Below, piece by piece: positions 45,723-54,704 of a stretch of 64,000 bases of DNA. Location: positions 24,820 through 88,819 of the forward strand of contig JACKLV010000015.1 in assembly GCA_024235755.1 (NCBI GenBank), given 5' to 3'. The notes beneath the pieces were generated by a model. That model saw only the letters and a list, made by a program, of their open reading frames with translations, ran no database searches and was not told the origin of the DNA. Source of the DNA: Burkholderiales bacterium (GTDB taxonomy: Bacteria > Pseudomonadota > Gammaproteobacteria > Burkholderiales > Nitrosomonadaceae). The translations under genes were made by a program, and so were the position numbers. Position 1 is the stretch's first letter. The number at the start of each line of letters is the position of its first letter.

Positions 45723-46220
45723 TTATAAGTCCTGATACAAGTTAGGGGAATTAAAATTTCCAGGTATTGCTATACCTTGCCCAGTCAATGGATCAATTTC
45801 ATACAAGCTATCACGCCTACCATTCTCCACACTATATAGTTTATTTGCTACAGGATCAAAAGCAAGCCCTCCACCAGTATTTAAAACCATGATGACCAAT
45901 TAAAGTTCCACCTCCTGTTGTGGTATCGATTGTAATTAATCCTTGAAAACCATCTAACCCATAGAGTGTGCCAGTATTATGATCGAAAGCTAATCCTTCA
46001 ACGTTTTCAAAACCCGATATTATTCCGATTAGTGTATCTGCTCCCGTAGCAGTATTTATTTTAATTAAAGCATCGTTCCCACTAAGGTTTGCGACTCCGT
46101 ATAAAATATCATTATTGCTATCAAAAGCTAATCCTGCAACAACATATCCAAACCCAATTAATCCTAAAAAAATGTGCTTTCTCCTGTACTTGGATTAATT
46201 GTATATAAAGAACTTTTGAA
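45723..46220 (-). pseudogene. Remnant of a beta-propeller-like repeat protein
   Basis: The minus strand translates to repeats of the type 'GLAFDxxxxxLYGV...LIKINTATG'. Examples are 'SSLYTINPSTGESTF', 'GLAFDSNNDILYGVANLSG', 'GLAFDHNTGTLYGLDGF' and 'GLAFDPVANKLYSVENG', with TAA at 45725-45723. It needs one frame change at the A7 run 46166-46172 and another near 45885-45895, and there is no start. Such repeats occur in exported proteins, often PEP-CTERM ones. No signal peptide remains. The gene seems dead unless both shifts are sequence errors. Confidence 0.75.
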
Positions 46221-46455
46221 CAGTTGTTGGAGATAGCGCTGAAGCATAAAAAAACACCTGAATTCTGGTCTAAAACCAAATTTAAAAATTCCAAATAAAT
46301 ATAGTAAAGTTTCTCAGTATCTGACTGTTTCTATTGGTACATTCACTAAAGAACCAGTCGAAAATGATACGGTTGACAGTTTTATGTCTGTTGCTGATTC
46401 TCGGTTGTATAAAGCAAAGAGGCTTGGTCGTAACCAGTTCGTCTCTGGCATATAA
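46217..46455 (+). pseudogene. Remnant of a diguanylate cyclase (GGDEF) C-terminus
   Basis: The end translates as 'YLTVSIGTFTKEPVENDTVD' then 'SFMSVADSRLYKAKRLGRNQ' and FVSGI with TAA at 46453-46455. This is the standard last part of a GGDEF domain. Just upstream, in another frame, 'EQLLEIALKHKKTPEF' matches the helix that precedes it. The catalytic half and the start are missing. It adjoins the repeat-protein remnant, so the region has been rearranged. Confidence 0.75.
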
Positions 46456-46704
46456 ATACAATAATAAAGACACTTAGAAAAATTCAAACTGAACAACTCA
46501 CGTCTTACAAATGGGGGCTGTTCAGTCGGAAAGCACAGTAGAATCCATTTTTAGCTGGAATGAAAGTAGTCCTATGCCATTATGTGTGTTGTCTGACCAA
46601 CCAACAATAACTATTTTTAATGACAGATAGCGTAGCAATAGCGGTGAGGAATAAAACTCTGCTAAAATATTGGATTCTATACGTGTCATGCAAGGAATAG
46701 TTTA

Positions 46705-47028
46705 ATGGCTTATGTAGTAACTGAAAATTGTATTAAATGTAAATACACAGATTGTGTTGATGTTTGTCCGGTTGATTGTTTTCGTGAAGGTCCGAATTTT
46801 TTGGTGATTGATCCGGATGAATGTATCGATTGTACTTTGTGTGTTGCTGAATGTCCGGTTGAAGCAATCTATGCTGAAGACGACGTGCCACAATCGCAAT
46901 TGGATTTTATCGCATTAAATGCTGAGCTATCAAAAGAGTGGCGGCCTATTATCGAGAAGAAAGATCCGCTGCCGGATGCCGATGATTGGGCGAGCGCAAC
47001 GGGCAAGCGAGATCAATTGCAGCGTTAA
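46705..47028 (+). CDS. fdxA: Seven-iron ferredoxin, FdxA type
   Basis: The 107 residues start AYVVTENCIKCKYTDCVDVC and hold the 3Fe-4S/4Fe-4S Cys sets: C-x2-C-x4-C-x3-CP in the first block and 'DECIDCTLCVAECPVEAIYAED' in the second. The tail 'WRPIIEKKDPLPDADDWASA' is the typical FdxA extension. It carries electrons at low potential. It stands next to a DNA-repair operon without clear functional link. Usually coaD precedes it, but not here. Confidence 0.95.
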   Translation: MAYVVTENCIKCKYTDCVDVCPVDCFREGPNFLVIDPDECIDCTLCVAECPVEAIYAEDDVPQSQLDFIALNAELSKEWRPIIEKKDPLPDADDWASATGKRDQLQR

Positions 47029-47055
47029 CCCTATTTGCGGTATCTTAGTTACCGC

Positions 47056-49860
47056 ATGTCAGATTCTTTTTTATTTCAAAATCTTTCGTTTCATGAGCTT
47101 ACGCAGTGCCTGAATGACGAGACAGCGGTTGGGGTTACGGTTGTAACACCGAATCGCCGGCTCGCTCAGGCGCTAAAAAACGCTTTTAATCGCGATCAAT
47201 CCCATCGTCAGAAATCGGTCTGGCGGTCTGCAGATATTCTACCGTTTACTTCCTTTCTTGAGCGCATTTATCAGGATGCGCTTTATTCTCCGTCCGCACT
47301 GGAAATACCGTTATTGCTAACGGCAATGCAGTCGCAAGCATTGTGGCAAACAATAATTCAGTTTTCCGAAGCGGGCAGTGAATTGTTAAATACACAGCAG
47401 ACAGCCCGGTCAGCGTATGAAGCCTGGCAGTTAATGCATGCATGGCGGTTATCTTCGGACATGCAAATTTGTTTGCCGAATGATGACTGCACTACTTTTC
47501 TGGCATGGATGGAGGAATATCAGTCTGCGCTGACTGAAAATCAATATGTTGATCCGGCGTGCCTGGCCGACCTGATAATAGATATTGTTAAGCGGATGCC
47601 GCTTGACCGGCCCGATTATTTATATTGCTACGGATTTGAAGTATTGACGCCTCAACAGCGTGCTTTTCTGGACGCAATGCACGCATTAGGTTGTGAAGTC
47701 AGTTGTGTCAGTCCGCCATACTTGACTGAACAAACGTCAGACAGCGGTCGTGTATCACGCGTCAGTTGCACAAACAGTCAGGATGAAATCTACCTGGCGG
47801 CGGCATGGGCGAGATCTCGGCTGGAAGCGGATCGGACAGCATCGATCGGTGTGGTTGTGCCGGCGCTTGCCAATTGCAGGGGTATCATTCAACGCGTGTT
47901 TCATGAGGTAATTCACCCCGATACACGTGATGCATTGCCGCAATCGCAGTCACTGCAAAAAAATCAGCCGTTCAATATCTCATTAGGTTTAGCGCTGGCG
48001 GCTTATCCCTTGGTCGATGCTGCCTTATCAATGCTGGCATTGGTTCAACAGGGCCTGAAGTTTGAGCGCGTAAGCAGTTTATTGTGCTCACCGTTCATCA
48101 TAGGTGGTGAGACCGAGTTAAATCAGCGCGCATTGCTTGTAACGCGTATGCGTCAATATGCGGCGCCATTTGTGACACTTGAACAGCTGATTTCGTTAAT
48201 GACTTCAATTTGTGATGAAGCCGAGGACGATGCTCATAATCGCAAAATGCAGTGTCCAATACTTGTTGAAGTTTTGTCCGCACTGCTTTTGTTTCGTCAG
48301 GAGAATGTGCCGCGCAATAGCCATCATGCTGCCTATGCGCATTTATTTTCTCGGATTCTGCAAATCATGGGATTTCCTGGCGAACGCACGCTGGATTCAA
48401 CAGAATATCAGACACTCAAAAAATGGCAGGAAGTGCTGACCGATTTTGCGACACTGGACCGCGTTATCAATTCAACCAGCTATACGGCTGCAGTCCAAAG
48501 GCTGAACGCTATAGCGGCAAATGCTTTGTTTCAACCGCAAACATCCCGTGCTCCCATTCAAATCCTGGGTGTGCTGGAGGCGGCAGGTATGGTATTCGAT
48601 CATTTGTGGGTTATGGGACTGTCTGAAGAACAATGGCCGATGCCTTCGCGGCCGAATCCGTTTCTGCCGTACGACATCCAGAAAAAAGCCCGTATACCGA
48701 TGGGATCGACCAGTGAAGCGCTGCGTTATTCGCGGCAGTTATTCAATAATTGGTTGCGTGGAGCTAAAGAGGTCGTGTTAAGTCATCCAAAATTTGCAGA
48801 TGGGGCTGATGCGCAGGAGATAACGCCCAGTCCAATGATCCGGGCAATTCCGGAGAACATCATCGATGCCAGGCGGTATGTGCCGCACCGTGATTTGATT
48901 GCCGAAATGGCAAAGCTTGAGCGCATTGTTGACGATCACGTGCAATGTTCCGGCATGCAAAAAGTGACTGGAGGCATGGCCTTGATTAAAGATTTTGCGG
49001 CATGTCCTTTTCGTGCCTGGGCTCGTCACCGTTTGTATGTCGCAAATAAAGATGAGCCGCATGTCGGACTGAACGCCCGGGAACGAGGCATACTGATTCA
49101 CCGAACGCTTCATTTACTATGGCGGCAACTCGAATCAAAGGAAAGGCTTGATACGATTTTGCAGGCTGATCTTGAAAAAATATTGTTCAAAGTCGCAAAC
49201 CAGGCTGTTGCGGAAATCAGGCGCTGGCGACTTTGGGTGCTGTCGGAACGGTTTTTGTCAATTGAACGTTTGCGTCTGGTTCGTCTGATGCGTGAATGGC
49301 TCGACCTAGAAAAAAAGCGCATGCCGTTCAATGTTGTGGCAATGGAGAAAAAAGGCACCTTGCAAATTGGTGAATTGGAATTACGAGTGCGGTTGGATAG
49401 AGTGGATCGGCTCGATAACGGTCAATTGCTCATCATTGATTACAAAACCCGGTCATACAATGTTGGTTCGATGCTCGGAGAGCGTCCCGATGAGCCGCAG
49501 CTACCGGCGTATCTCGTCATGACCGAATCCGATGAATCGACTGCTGCCGGTGTTGCGTTCGCATCAATAAATCCAGGGCAAATGCGTTTTACAAGCATTA
49601 TTAATAAACCCAATATTCTGCCGGATGTTAAGGTGTTTGACAAAATTCCGGCATGTGCGCAATTTTCAGCATGGAGTGAGCTAACAGCAAAATGGAAACA
49701 GGACCTGACGAATTTGGCAAACGGTTTTTTAAGCGGGGATGCCCGCGTATTGCCTAAAAACTATCCTTTAACCTGCCAGTATTGCGACATGAAACCATTC
49801 TGCCGTATCCATGAGCGACGCGAACATGCTGACGAAGATCAGGATTCGGGCCATGATTGA
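47056..49860 (+). CDS. AddB-like PD-(D/E)XK nuclease protein (double-strand break repair)
   Basis: The ATG at 47056 is taken as start, and an in-frame TTG lies 21 bases upstream. The 934 residues show an inactivated helicase-like body, typical of AddB. The C-terminal nuclease has the motif 'DRVDRLDNGQLLIIDYKTRS' (active Asp and Lys near residues 793-797). Four Cys for an iron-sulfur cluster flank it: one in 'FAACPFRAWARHR' (about 650) and three in 'TCQYCDMKPFC' (about 907-916). It would form a dimer with the next gene product for end resection or RecBCD-like recombination. The two genes overlap by 8 bases. Confidence 0.85.
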   Translation: MSDSFLFQNLSFHELTQCLNDETAVGVTVVTPNRRLAQALKNAFNRDQSHRQKSVWRSADILPFTSFLERIYQDALYSPSALEIPLLLTAMQSQALWQTIIQFSEAGSELLNTQQTARSAYEAWQLMHAWRLSSDMQICLPNDDCTTFLAWMEEYQSALTENQYVDPACLADLIIDIVKRMPLDRPDYLYCYGFEVLTPQQRAFLDAMHALGCEVSCVSPPYLTEQTSDSGRVSRVSCTNSQDEIYLAAAWARSRLEADRTASIGVVVPALANCRGIIQRVFHEVIHPDTRDALPQSQSLQKNQPFNISLGLALAAYPLVDAALSMLALVQQGLKFERVSSLLCSPFIIGGETELNQRALLVTRMRQYAAPFVTLEQLISLMTSICDEAEDDAHNRKMQCPILVEVLSALLLFRQENVPRNSHHAAYAHLFSRILQIMGFPGERTLDSTEYQTLKKWQEVLTDFATLDRVINSTSYTAAVQRLNAIAANALFQPQTSRAPIQILGVLEAAGMVFDHLWVMGLSEEQWPMPSRPNPFLPYDIQKKARIPMGSTSEALRYSRQLFNNWLRGAKEVVLSHPKFADGADAQEITPSPMIRAIPENIIDARRYVPHRDLIAEMAKLERIVDDHVQCSGMQKVTGGMALIKDFAACPFRAWARHRLYVANKDEPHVGLNARERGILIHRTLHLLWRQLESKERLDTILQADLEKILFKVANQAVAEIRRWRLWVLSERFLSIERLRLVRLMREWLDLEKKRMPFNVVAMEKKGTLQIGELELRVRLDRVDRLDNGQLLIIDYKTRSYNVGSMLGERPDEPQLPAYLVMTESDESTAAGVAFASINPGQMRFTSIINKPNILPDVKVFDKIPACAQFSAWSELTAKWKQDLTNLANGFLSGDARVLPKNYPLTCQYCDMKPFCRIHERREHADEDQDSGHD

Positions 49861-52800
49861 ATTTCAGGATATCCCTGATGCGGCTGAGCGCTTGCGCGCG
49901 ATTGATCCTGCGCATTCATTTATTGTTCAAGCACCGGCTGGGTCAGGAAAGACAGGTCTGTTGATTCAGCGTTATCTTCGGTTATTAACTTGTGTCAATG
50001 AACCTGAAGAAATTGTAGCTATTACGTTTACTCGTAAGGCTGCGGCAGAAATGCGGGAACGTATTGTCAATGCGTTAGGTGTAGGCGCAAGTAACCCTGA
50101 AAGCGCATTTGATAAACTGACTTGTAAACTTGCGGCCGCAGTAAAAGAACATGATCAGCGATTTGGCTGGGATCTGGTTCACAACCCGATGCGTCTGCGC
50201 ATACAGACTATCGATGCATTATGTGCTTCTTTAACACGCCAGATGCCGGTATTGTCAAAATTTGGGTATCAGCCTGAAATCTCGGAAAATGTTCAGAAGC
50301 TTTATCGCGATGCATCGCGCGAGACGATTGCATTGCTCGATCAAAACAGGGATGTGGCAAATGATATCGCAATGCTTTTAGAGCATCTCGACAACGATAT
50401 CGTCCGTATTGAAAACCTTTTGGCAGCGATGCTGGCGCGGCGTGACCATTGGTTGCGGCATATTCATGGAAAAACCCGTGAAGAGTTGGAAGCGTCGCTT
50501 AAAAACATTCGCAGCAACGCACTCAACCAATTACGTGTTTTGTTACCGGATGAAGTACATCAGGAATTGCTGGCATTGGTACGTTATGCTGCTGCAAATC
50601 TTTCAGCGGAACAAAAAACCACAGCGTTGGTTGCATGTGATGGGTTGGATGAGTTGCCAGATAGTGTCGAACAATGGAGCGGAATTGCTGAACTGCTGCT
50701 CAAGGCCGATGGTGAATGGCGTGATAGAGTTGATGTGCGGCAAGGTTTTCCTCCTGGCAAAACGAAAAATGAAAAAGAGGCTGCAGGTGCATGGAAAATC
50801 CGATTATCGCAGCTCATTGGCAAAATCAATACAAATCAACCGTTACAACGTTTGTTAAATGATACCCGGCATTTGCCGCCCCCTGCGTATAGTGAGGCGC
50901 AATGGGAAATTCTGGGCGCGATAACGCGTCTGTTGCCGCACGCTGTGGCGCAATTGAAAATCATGTTTCAATTAACCGGCCAGGTGGATTTTTCCGAAGT
51001 CTTGCAACGCGCATTGGCTGCATTGGGTGGCTCGGAAATGCCCACGGATTTGGCGCTGGCGCTTGATTATCGTATAAATCATGTGCTGATCGATGAATTC
51101 CAAGATACATCAATCAGTCAGTATCAATTGATTGAAAAATTGGTTGCTGAATGGGAACCGGGTAGTGGGCGCAGCTTGTTTGCTGTGGGCGACCCCATGC
51201 AGTCGATTTACCGCTTTCGTGAGGCTGAAGTCGGCTTGTTTTTGCGCGCGCGTCAAAATGGGATAGGCCAAATCGCTTTGCAACCCATTACACTCAAATG
51301 CAATTTTCGTTCACAGTACGGGATAGTCGACTGGGTAAATTCCACTTTCAAGCAAATTATGCCAGCAACCGAGGATGTTGCCGTAGGTGCGGTAGCTTAT
51401 GCGCCATCGACTGCGATGCTTGACGAGTTAAGCGGCCCAGCAGTTACCGTTCATCCTGCCTTTGAAAACAACCGTGTAGCCGAAGCTGAAAACATAGTGG
51501 GTGTAATTGCGCGGTCCAGACAGCAGAATCCAGAAAATTCGATTGCGGTTTTGGTGCGAAATCGCAGTCATTTGGTTGAAATTGTGAGCTGTTTGCAGGC
51601 GTGCGGTCTGCGTTTTCGGGCAGTGGAAATCGATCCATTAGATCAGAAGCCCGTGGTACAGGACTTGTTAATGCTGACACGTGCTTTAACGGATCCAGCT
51701 GACCGGTTGGCATGGTTGGCAGTATTGCGCGCACCCTGGTGTGGCCTGCTGCTTAATGATTTGCAAACATTGGTCTCATTCCAGACTGAGTACCCCGCTG
51801 ATCAAACGGGTCGAAAACCTCAAACTATTCTGGAATTGATCAATGGAGAAAGTATTTGTCAAAAACTTTCCTATGATGGCGCCAGTCGTTTGCATCATGT
51901 CGGCAGATTGCTGACACACTGCGTAAACAATCGATATCGTCAATCACTGCGCGCTACGGTTGAAGCGGCCTGGCAGGCCTTGGGCGGTCCCGGCTGCGTC
52001 GGGATTCTGAATAAAACAATTGCACAGCTTGGCAGTCATGGCGCACATTATAAACAGGATAGGTTCAAGACCGGTTCAATTCAGGATGCAATGATTTTTC
52101 TGGATTATCTCGAAGCATGGGAATACGCCGGAAACATTTCGGATTGGACTGATTTTGAGAACGGGCTGTCAAAACTTTTCGCTGCCGCTGACTTTGAGGC
52201 GGACAATAGTCTGCAAATCATGACGATTCACAAAGCCAAAGGACTGGAATTCGATACGGTTTTGGTGCCAGGACTTGGTTATTCATCGAAAAACAAAGAA
52301 AAGCATTTGCTTAGATGGATGGAACAGCCGTGCCAAGCGCCCCTGACCGGCGTAGATCAAAGCGCTTTCGGTATCAACGAAACGGATTTGTTTTTAGCGC
52401 CGATTCAGGAAACCGGAAAAGATAATGATGCTATCAATCGGTGGCTGGAATCGCTGGAACGAGAAAAGGAAATTTATGAAGCAGAACGTTTACTCTACGT
52501 TGCGGCAACGCGCGCCAAAAAACATTTACATCTGCTTGGTCATGTTGGATTGGAACAGCAAAATAAAAATGAAAAGCTTGTATTACAGAAACCAAAATCC
52601 GGTAGCTTGCTGAAAAGGCTCTGGCCCGCTGTAGAACACATTTATATGAATGCAGCACTGCAAATCGAATTGCATGAATCAGACCGATTGATGAAATCAG
52701 ATGCGCTGAACAAAACGATTGCGGCCGATCAATCTATTTTGAGATTGACGTCGGATTGGCAACTGCCTGAAGCGCCTGAACCAATCAATTGGGAATTAAC

Positions 52801-53404
52801 TGAAAATGATGTAAGCATGGATGATGTAATAGAATTTTCATGGGCCGGCGAAACAGCAAAAAATGTTGGCAGTGTTGTGCATCGCTGGTTGCAACGTATC
52901 GCGGAAGACAAATTACAAGGATGGAATGTCCAACGTATACAATCCATGCGGCAAAAATTTGTTAATGGGCTGTTAATGAATGGTTTGAGTGAAGAAAAAG
53001 AAGGACTGGAGCAAGCCGTTGAGCGGGTTGTTGTCGCATTAATTAATTCGATAACGGATAGGCGCGGCCAATGGATACTGGGTGAGCAGTTCGACGCACA
53101 GAATGAGCTTAGATTGACCGGTATGAACAATGGTAAAACTACTGAATATGTGATTGATCGAACATTTTATGATGATTGTGGCGTTCGATGGATTATTGAT
53201 TATAAAACGAGCAGTCACGAAGGTTCTGGAATACAAATGTTCTTGGATAGAGAGCAAGAAAGATACGCGCATCAACTCAATCATTATGCGGCGCTTTTTC
53301 AAAAAATTGACAAAAACCCTATTTGCTTGGGTTTGTATTTTCCATTGCTAAAAGGTTGGCGGACTTGGAAGTATCCAACATACATAAAATCGAAGAGTTT
53401 TTAA
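49853..53404 (+). CDS. UvrD/Rep-family helicase-nuclease, AddA-like
   Basis: The start ATG at 49853 overlaps the stop of the previous gene (ATGATTGA), which fits translational coupling. A longer frame from 49811 is possible. The 1183 residues have Walker A 'FIVQAPAGSGKTGLLIQRYL', motif II 'HVLIDEFQDTSISQYQLIEK', 'AVGDPMQSIYRFREAE', 'TIHKAKGLEFDTVLVPGLGY' and 'ERLLYVAATRAKKHLHLLG'. A C-terminal nuclease has 'GVRWIIDYKTSSHEG'. It is an ATP-driven 3'-5' translocase with nuclease, expected to act with the AddB-like protein. It lies directly upstream of amoC with about 316 bases between. Confidence 0.88.
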   Translation: MIEFQDIPDAAERLRAIDPAHSFIVQAPAGSGKTGLLIQRYLRLLTCVNEPEEIVAITFTRKAAAEMRERIVNALGVGASNPESAFDKLTCKLAAAVKEHDQRFGWDLVHNPMRLRIQTIDALCASLTRQMPVLSKFGYQPEISENVQKLYRDASRETIALLDQNRDVANDIAMLLEHLDNDIVRIENLLAAMLARRDHWLRHIHGKTREELEASLKNIRSNALNQLRVLLPDEVHQELLALVRYAAANLSAEQKTTALVACDGLDELPDSVEQWSGIAELLLKADGEWRDRVDVRQGFPPGKTKNEKEAAGAWKIRLSQLIGKINTNQPLQRLLNDTRHLPPPAYSEAQWEILGAITRLLPHAVAQLKIMFQLTGQVDFSEVLQRALAALGGSEMPTDLALALDYRINHVLIDEFQDTSISQYQLIEKLVAEWEPGSGRSLFAVGDPMQSIYRFREAEVGLFLRARQNGIGQIALQPITLKCNFRSQYGIVDWVNSTFKQIMPATEDVAVGAVAYAPSTAMLDELSGPAVTVHPAFENNRVAEAENIVGVIARSRQQNPENSIAVLVRNRSHLVEIVSCLQACGLRFRAVEIDPLDQKPVVQDLLMLTRALTDPADRLAWLAVLRAPWCGLLLNDLQTLVSFQTEYPADQTGRKPQTILELINGESICQKLSYDGASRLHHVGRLLTHCVNNRYRQSLRATVEAAWQALGGPGCVGILNKTIAQLGSHGAHYKQDRFKTGSIQDAMIFLDYLEAWEYAGNISDWTDFENGLSKLFAAADFEADNSLQIMTIHKAKGLEFDTVLVPGLGYSSKNKEKHLLRWMEQPCQAPLTGVDQSAFGINETDLFLAPIQETGKDNDAINRWLESLEREKEIYEAERLLYVAATRAKKHLHLLGHVGLEQQNKNEKLVLQKPKSGSLLKRLWPAVEHIYMNAALQIELHESDRLMKSDALNKTIAADQSILRLTSDWQLPEAPEPINWELTENDVSMDDVIEFSWAGETAKNVGSVVHRWLQRIAEDKLQGWNVQRIQSMRQKFVNGLLMNGLSEEKEGLEQAVERVVVALINSITDRRGQWILGEQFDAQNELRLTGMNNGKTTEYVIDRTFYDDCGVRWIIDYKTSSHEGSGIQMFLDREQERYAHQLNHYAALFQKIDKNPICLGLYFPLLKGWRTWKYPTYIKSKSF

Positions 53405-53720
53405 AGCAATTCTTGCAATTCAGTAAATCAAATAGTGTAAACAAAATAGGCTCAGCGGCAAAATCTGAATACTTGAGTATTTTGGTATATTGAAAACGTG
53501 AATATTATCCTTTAATATACCCTAAGTCCCCATGGAGGTAGTGGAGATTTTATGACAAATGACTTGACTTTATGGTGTAAGGTCGACTAGCCTGTGGGAC
53601 GCGACGGCTGGGTGTTTTGAGAGAGCATTTGGTTTGTTGTAAAAAAGCAGTACTAATTAATTAGTATTAGAGACAAGAGAAGGTAGTATTAATTAACAAG
53701 TAAGTAAGGAGGAATAAAAG
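53405..53720 (+). promoter_or_regulatory. Upstream region of the amo operon
   Basis: No gene is present. Features: TTGACT at 53564-53569 as a possible -35, with only a poor -10 (CTAGCC region at 53587-53592). A palindrome TACTAATTAATTAGTA is at 53651-53666. AATACT/AGTATT is an inverted repeat at 53468-53481. GGTATATT/AATATACC (53484-53491, 53514-53521) pair over a 22-base loop. AAGGAGG at 53706-53712 is a perfect ribosome binding site 8 bases before the ATG. Transcription of amo genes in Nitrosomonas is strong and ammonia-dependent, and the exact start sites cannot be read here. Confidence 0.6.
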
Positions 53721-54527
53721 ATGGCAACAACGATGGGAACGAGCAGTGCGGCGAGTGCTGACTACGACATGTCATTGTGGTACGACTCCAAGTACTACAA
53801 GCTGGGCATGGGGATAATGCTTGCGGTAGCGATATTTTGGATTTGGTACCAACGTACATTTGCGTATTCGCATGGTATGGACTCAATGGAGCCTGAATTT
53901 GACCGTGTATGGATGGGGTTGTGGCGAGTGCACATGACACTGATGCCGTTGTTTGCATTGGTGACCTGGGGTTGGATACTGAAGACCCGCGATACGAAAG
54001 AGCAATTGGATACTCTGGATCCTAAGCTGGAAGTTAAGCGTTACTTCTACTGGATGATGTGGCTGGGTGTTTATCTGTTTGGTGTTTACTGGGGCGGCAG
54101 CTTCTTCACCGAGCAAGATGCATCTTGGCATCAGGTGATTATTCGTGACACGAGCTTCACGCCGAGTCACGTGGTCGTGTTTTATGGATCATTCCCGATG
54201 TACATTGTGTGTGGTGTAGCGGCATACTTGTATGCGATGACACGTCTGCCACTGTATAGCCGTGGCACATCATTTCCGCTGGTAATGGCGATTGCTGGTC
54301 CGCTGATGATTCTGCCGAACGTTGGTTTGAACGAGTGGGGTCATGCGTTCTGGTTCATGGAAGAGCTGTTTAGCGCGCCGTTGCACTGGGGATTTGTGAT
54401 TTTGGGCTGGGCTGGATTGTTCTCAGGTGGTATAGCTGCGCAGATTATTACGCGCTACTCTAACCTGACGGACGTTATCTGGAATGGTCAAAGCAAAGAA
54501 ATCCTTAACAACCGGATTGTTCCTTAA
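53721..54527 (+). CDS. amoC: Ammonia monooxygenase subunit C
   Basis: The 268 residues match AmoC of Nitrosomonas. There are six or so membrane helices. The copper ligands are seen as D133-x3-H137-x12-H150 in 'EQDASWHQVIIRDTSFTPSH'. The end 'NLTDVIWNGQSKEILNNRIVP' is typical. AmoC with AmoA and AmoB forms the trimeric copper monooxygenase that turns ammonia into hydroxylamine in intracytoplasmic membranes. A perfect AAGGAGG lies upstream. It is followed by amoA after 177 bases that contain a hairpin. Confidence 0.98.
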   Translation: MATTMGTSSAASADYDMSLWYDSKYYKLGMGIMLAVAIFWIWYQRTFAYSHGMDSMEPEFDRVWMGLWRVHMTLMPLFALVTWGWILKTRDTKEQLDTLDPKLEVKRYFYWMMWLGVYLFGVYWGGSFFTEQDASWHQVIIRDTSFTPSHVVVFYGSFPMYIVCGVAAYLYAMTRLPLYSRGTSFPLVMAIAGPLMILPNVGLNEWGHAFWFMEELFSAPLHWGFVILGWAGLFSGGIAAQIITRYSNLTDVIWNGQSKEILNNRIVP

Positions 54528-54541
54528 GCTAGACTGACTAA

Positions 54542-54574
54542 ATCGCCTCTGCTTGGTTTATGAGTGGAGGCGAT
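54542..54574 (+). promoter_or_regulatory. Hairpin between amoC and amoA
   Basis: ATCGCCTC (54542-54549) and GAGGCGAT (54567-54574) form an 8-bp stem. No T run follows, so it is more likely an mRNA stabilising or processing structure than a full terminator. Confidence 0.65.
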
Positions 54575-54704
54575 ACTCGAGAGTAGTACAGCGCCGAGGG
54601 AGTAAGGAGAAGCGTACTGCTTGAAAGAGGAGTCGTAAAAGACAGTAAGGAATCGTCATGTTATTAAAATTAATATCACACGAAACAAACGAAGGGAGAG
54701 TCTA

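Larger units (their letters stand above)
45430..46704. other. Region without intact genes: pseudogene cluster
   Basis: Between purC and fdxA no intact gene is present. 45430-45722 and 46456-46704 gave nothing recognisable. 45723-46220 holds a decayed repeat protein on the minus strand, and 46217-46455 the end of a GGDEF protein on the plus strand, both listed separately. The region is AT-rich compared with the flanking purEKC genes, in line with loss of constraint or foreign origin. Confidence 0.6.
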
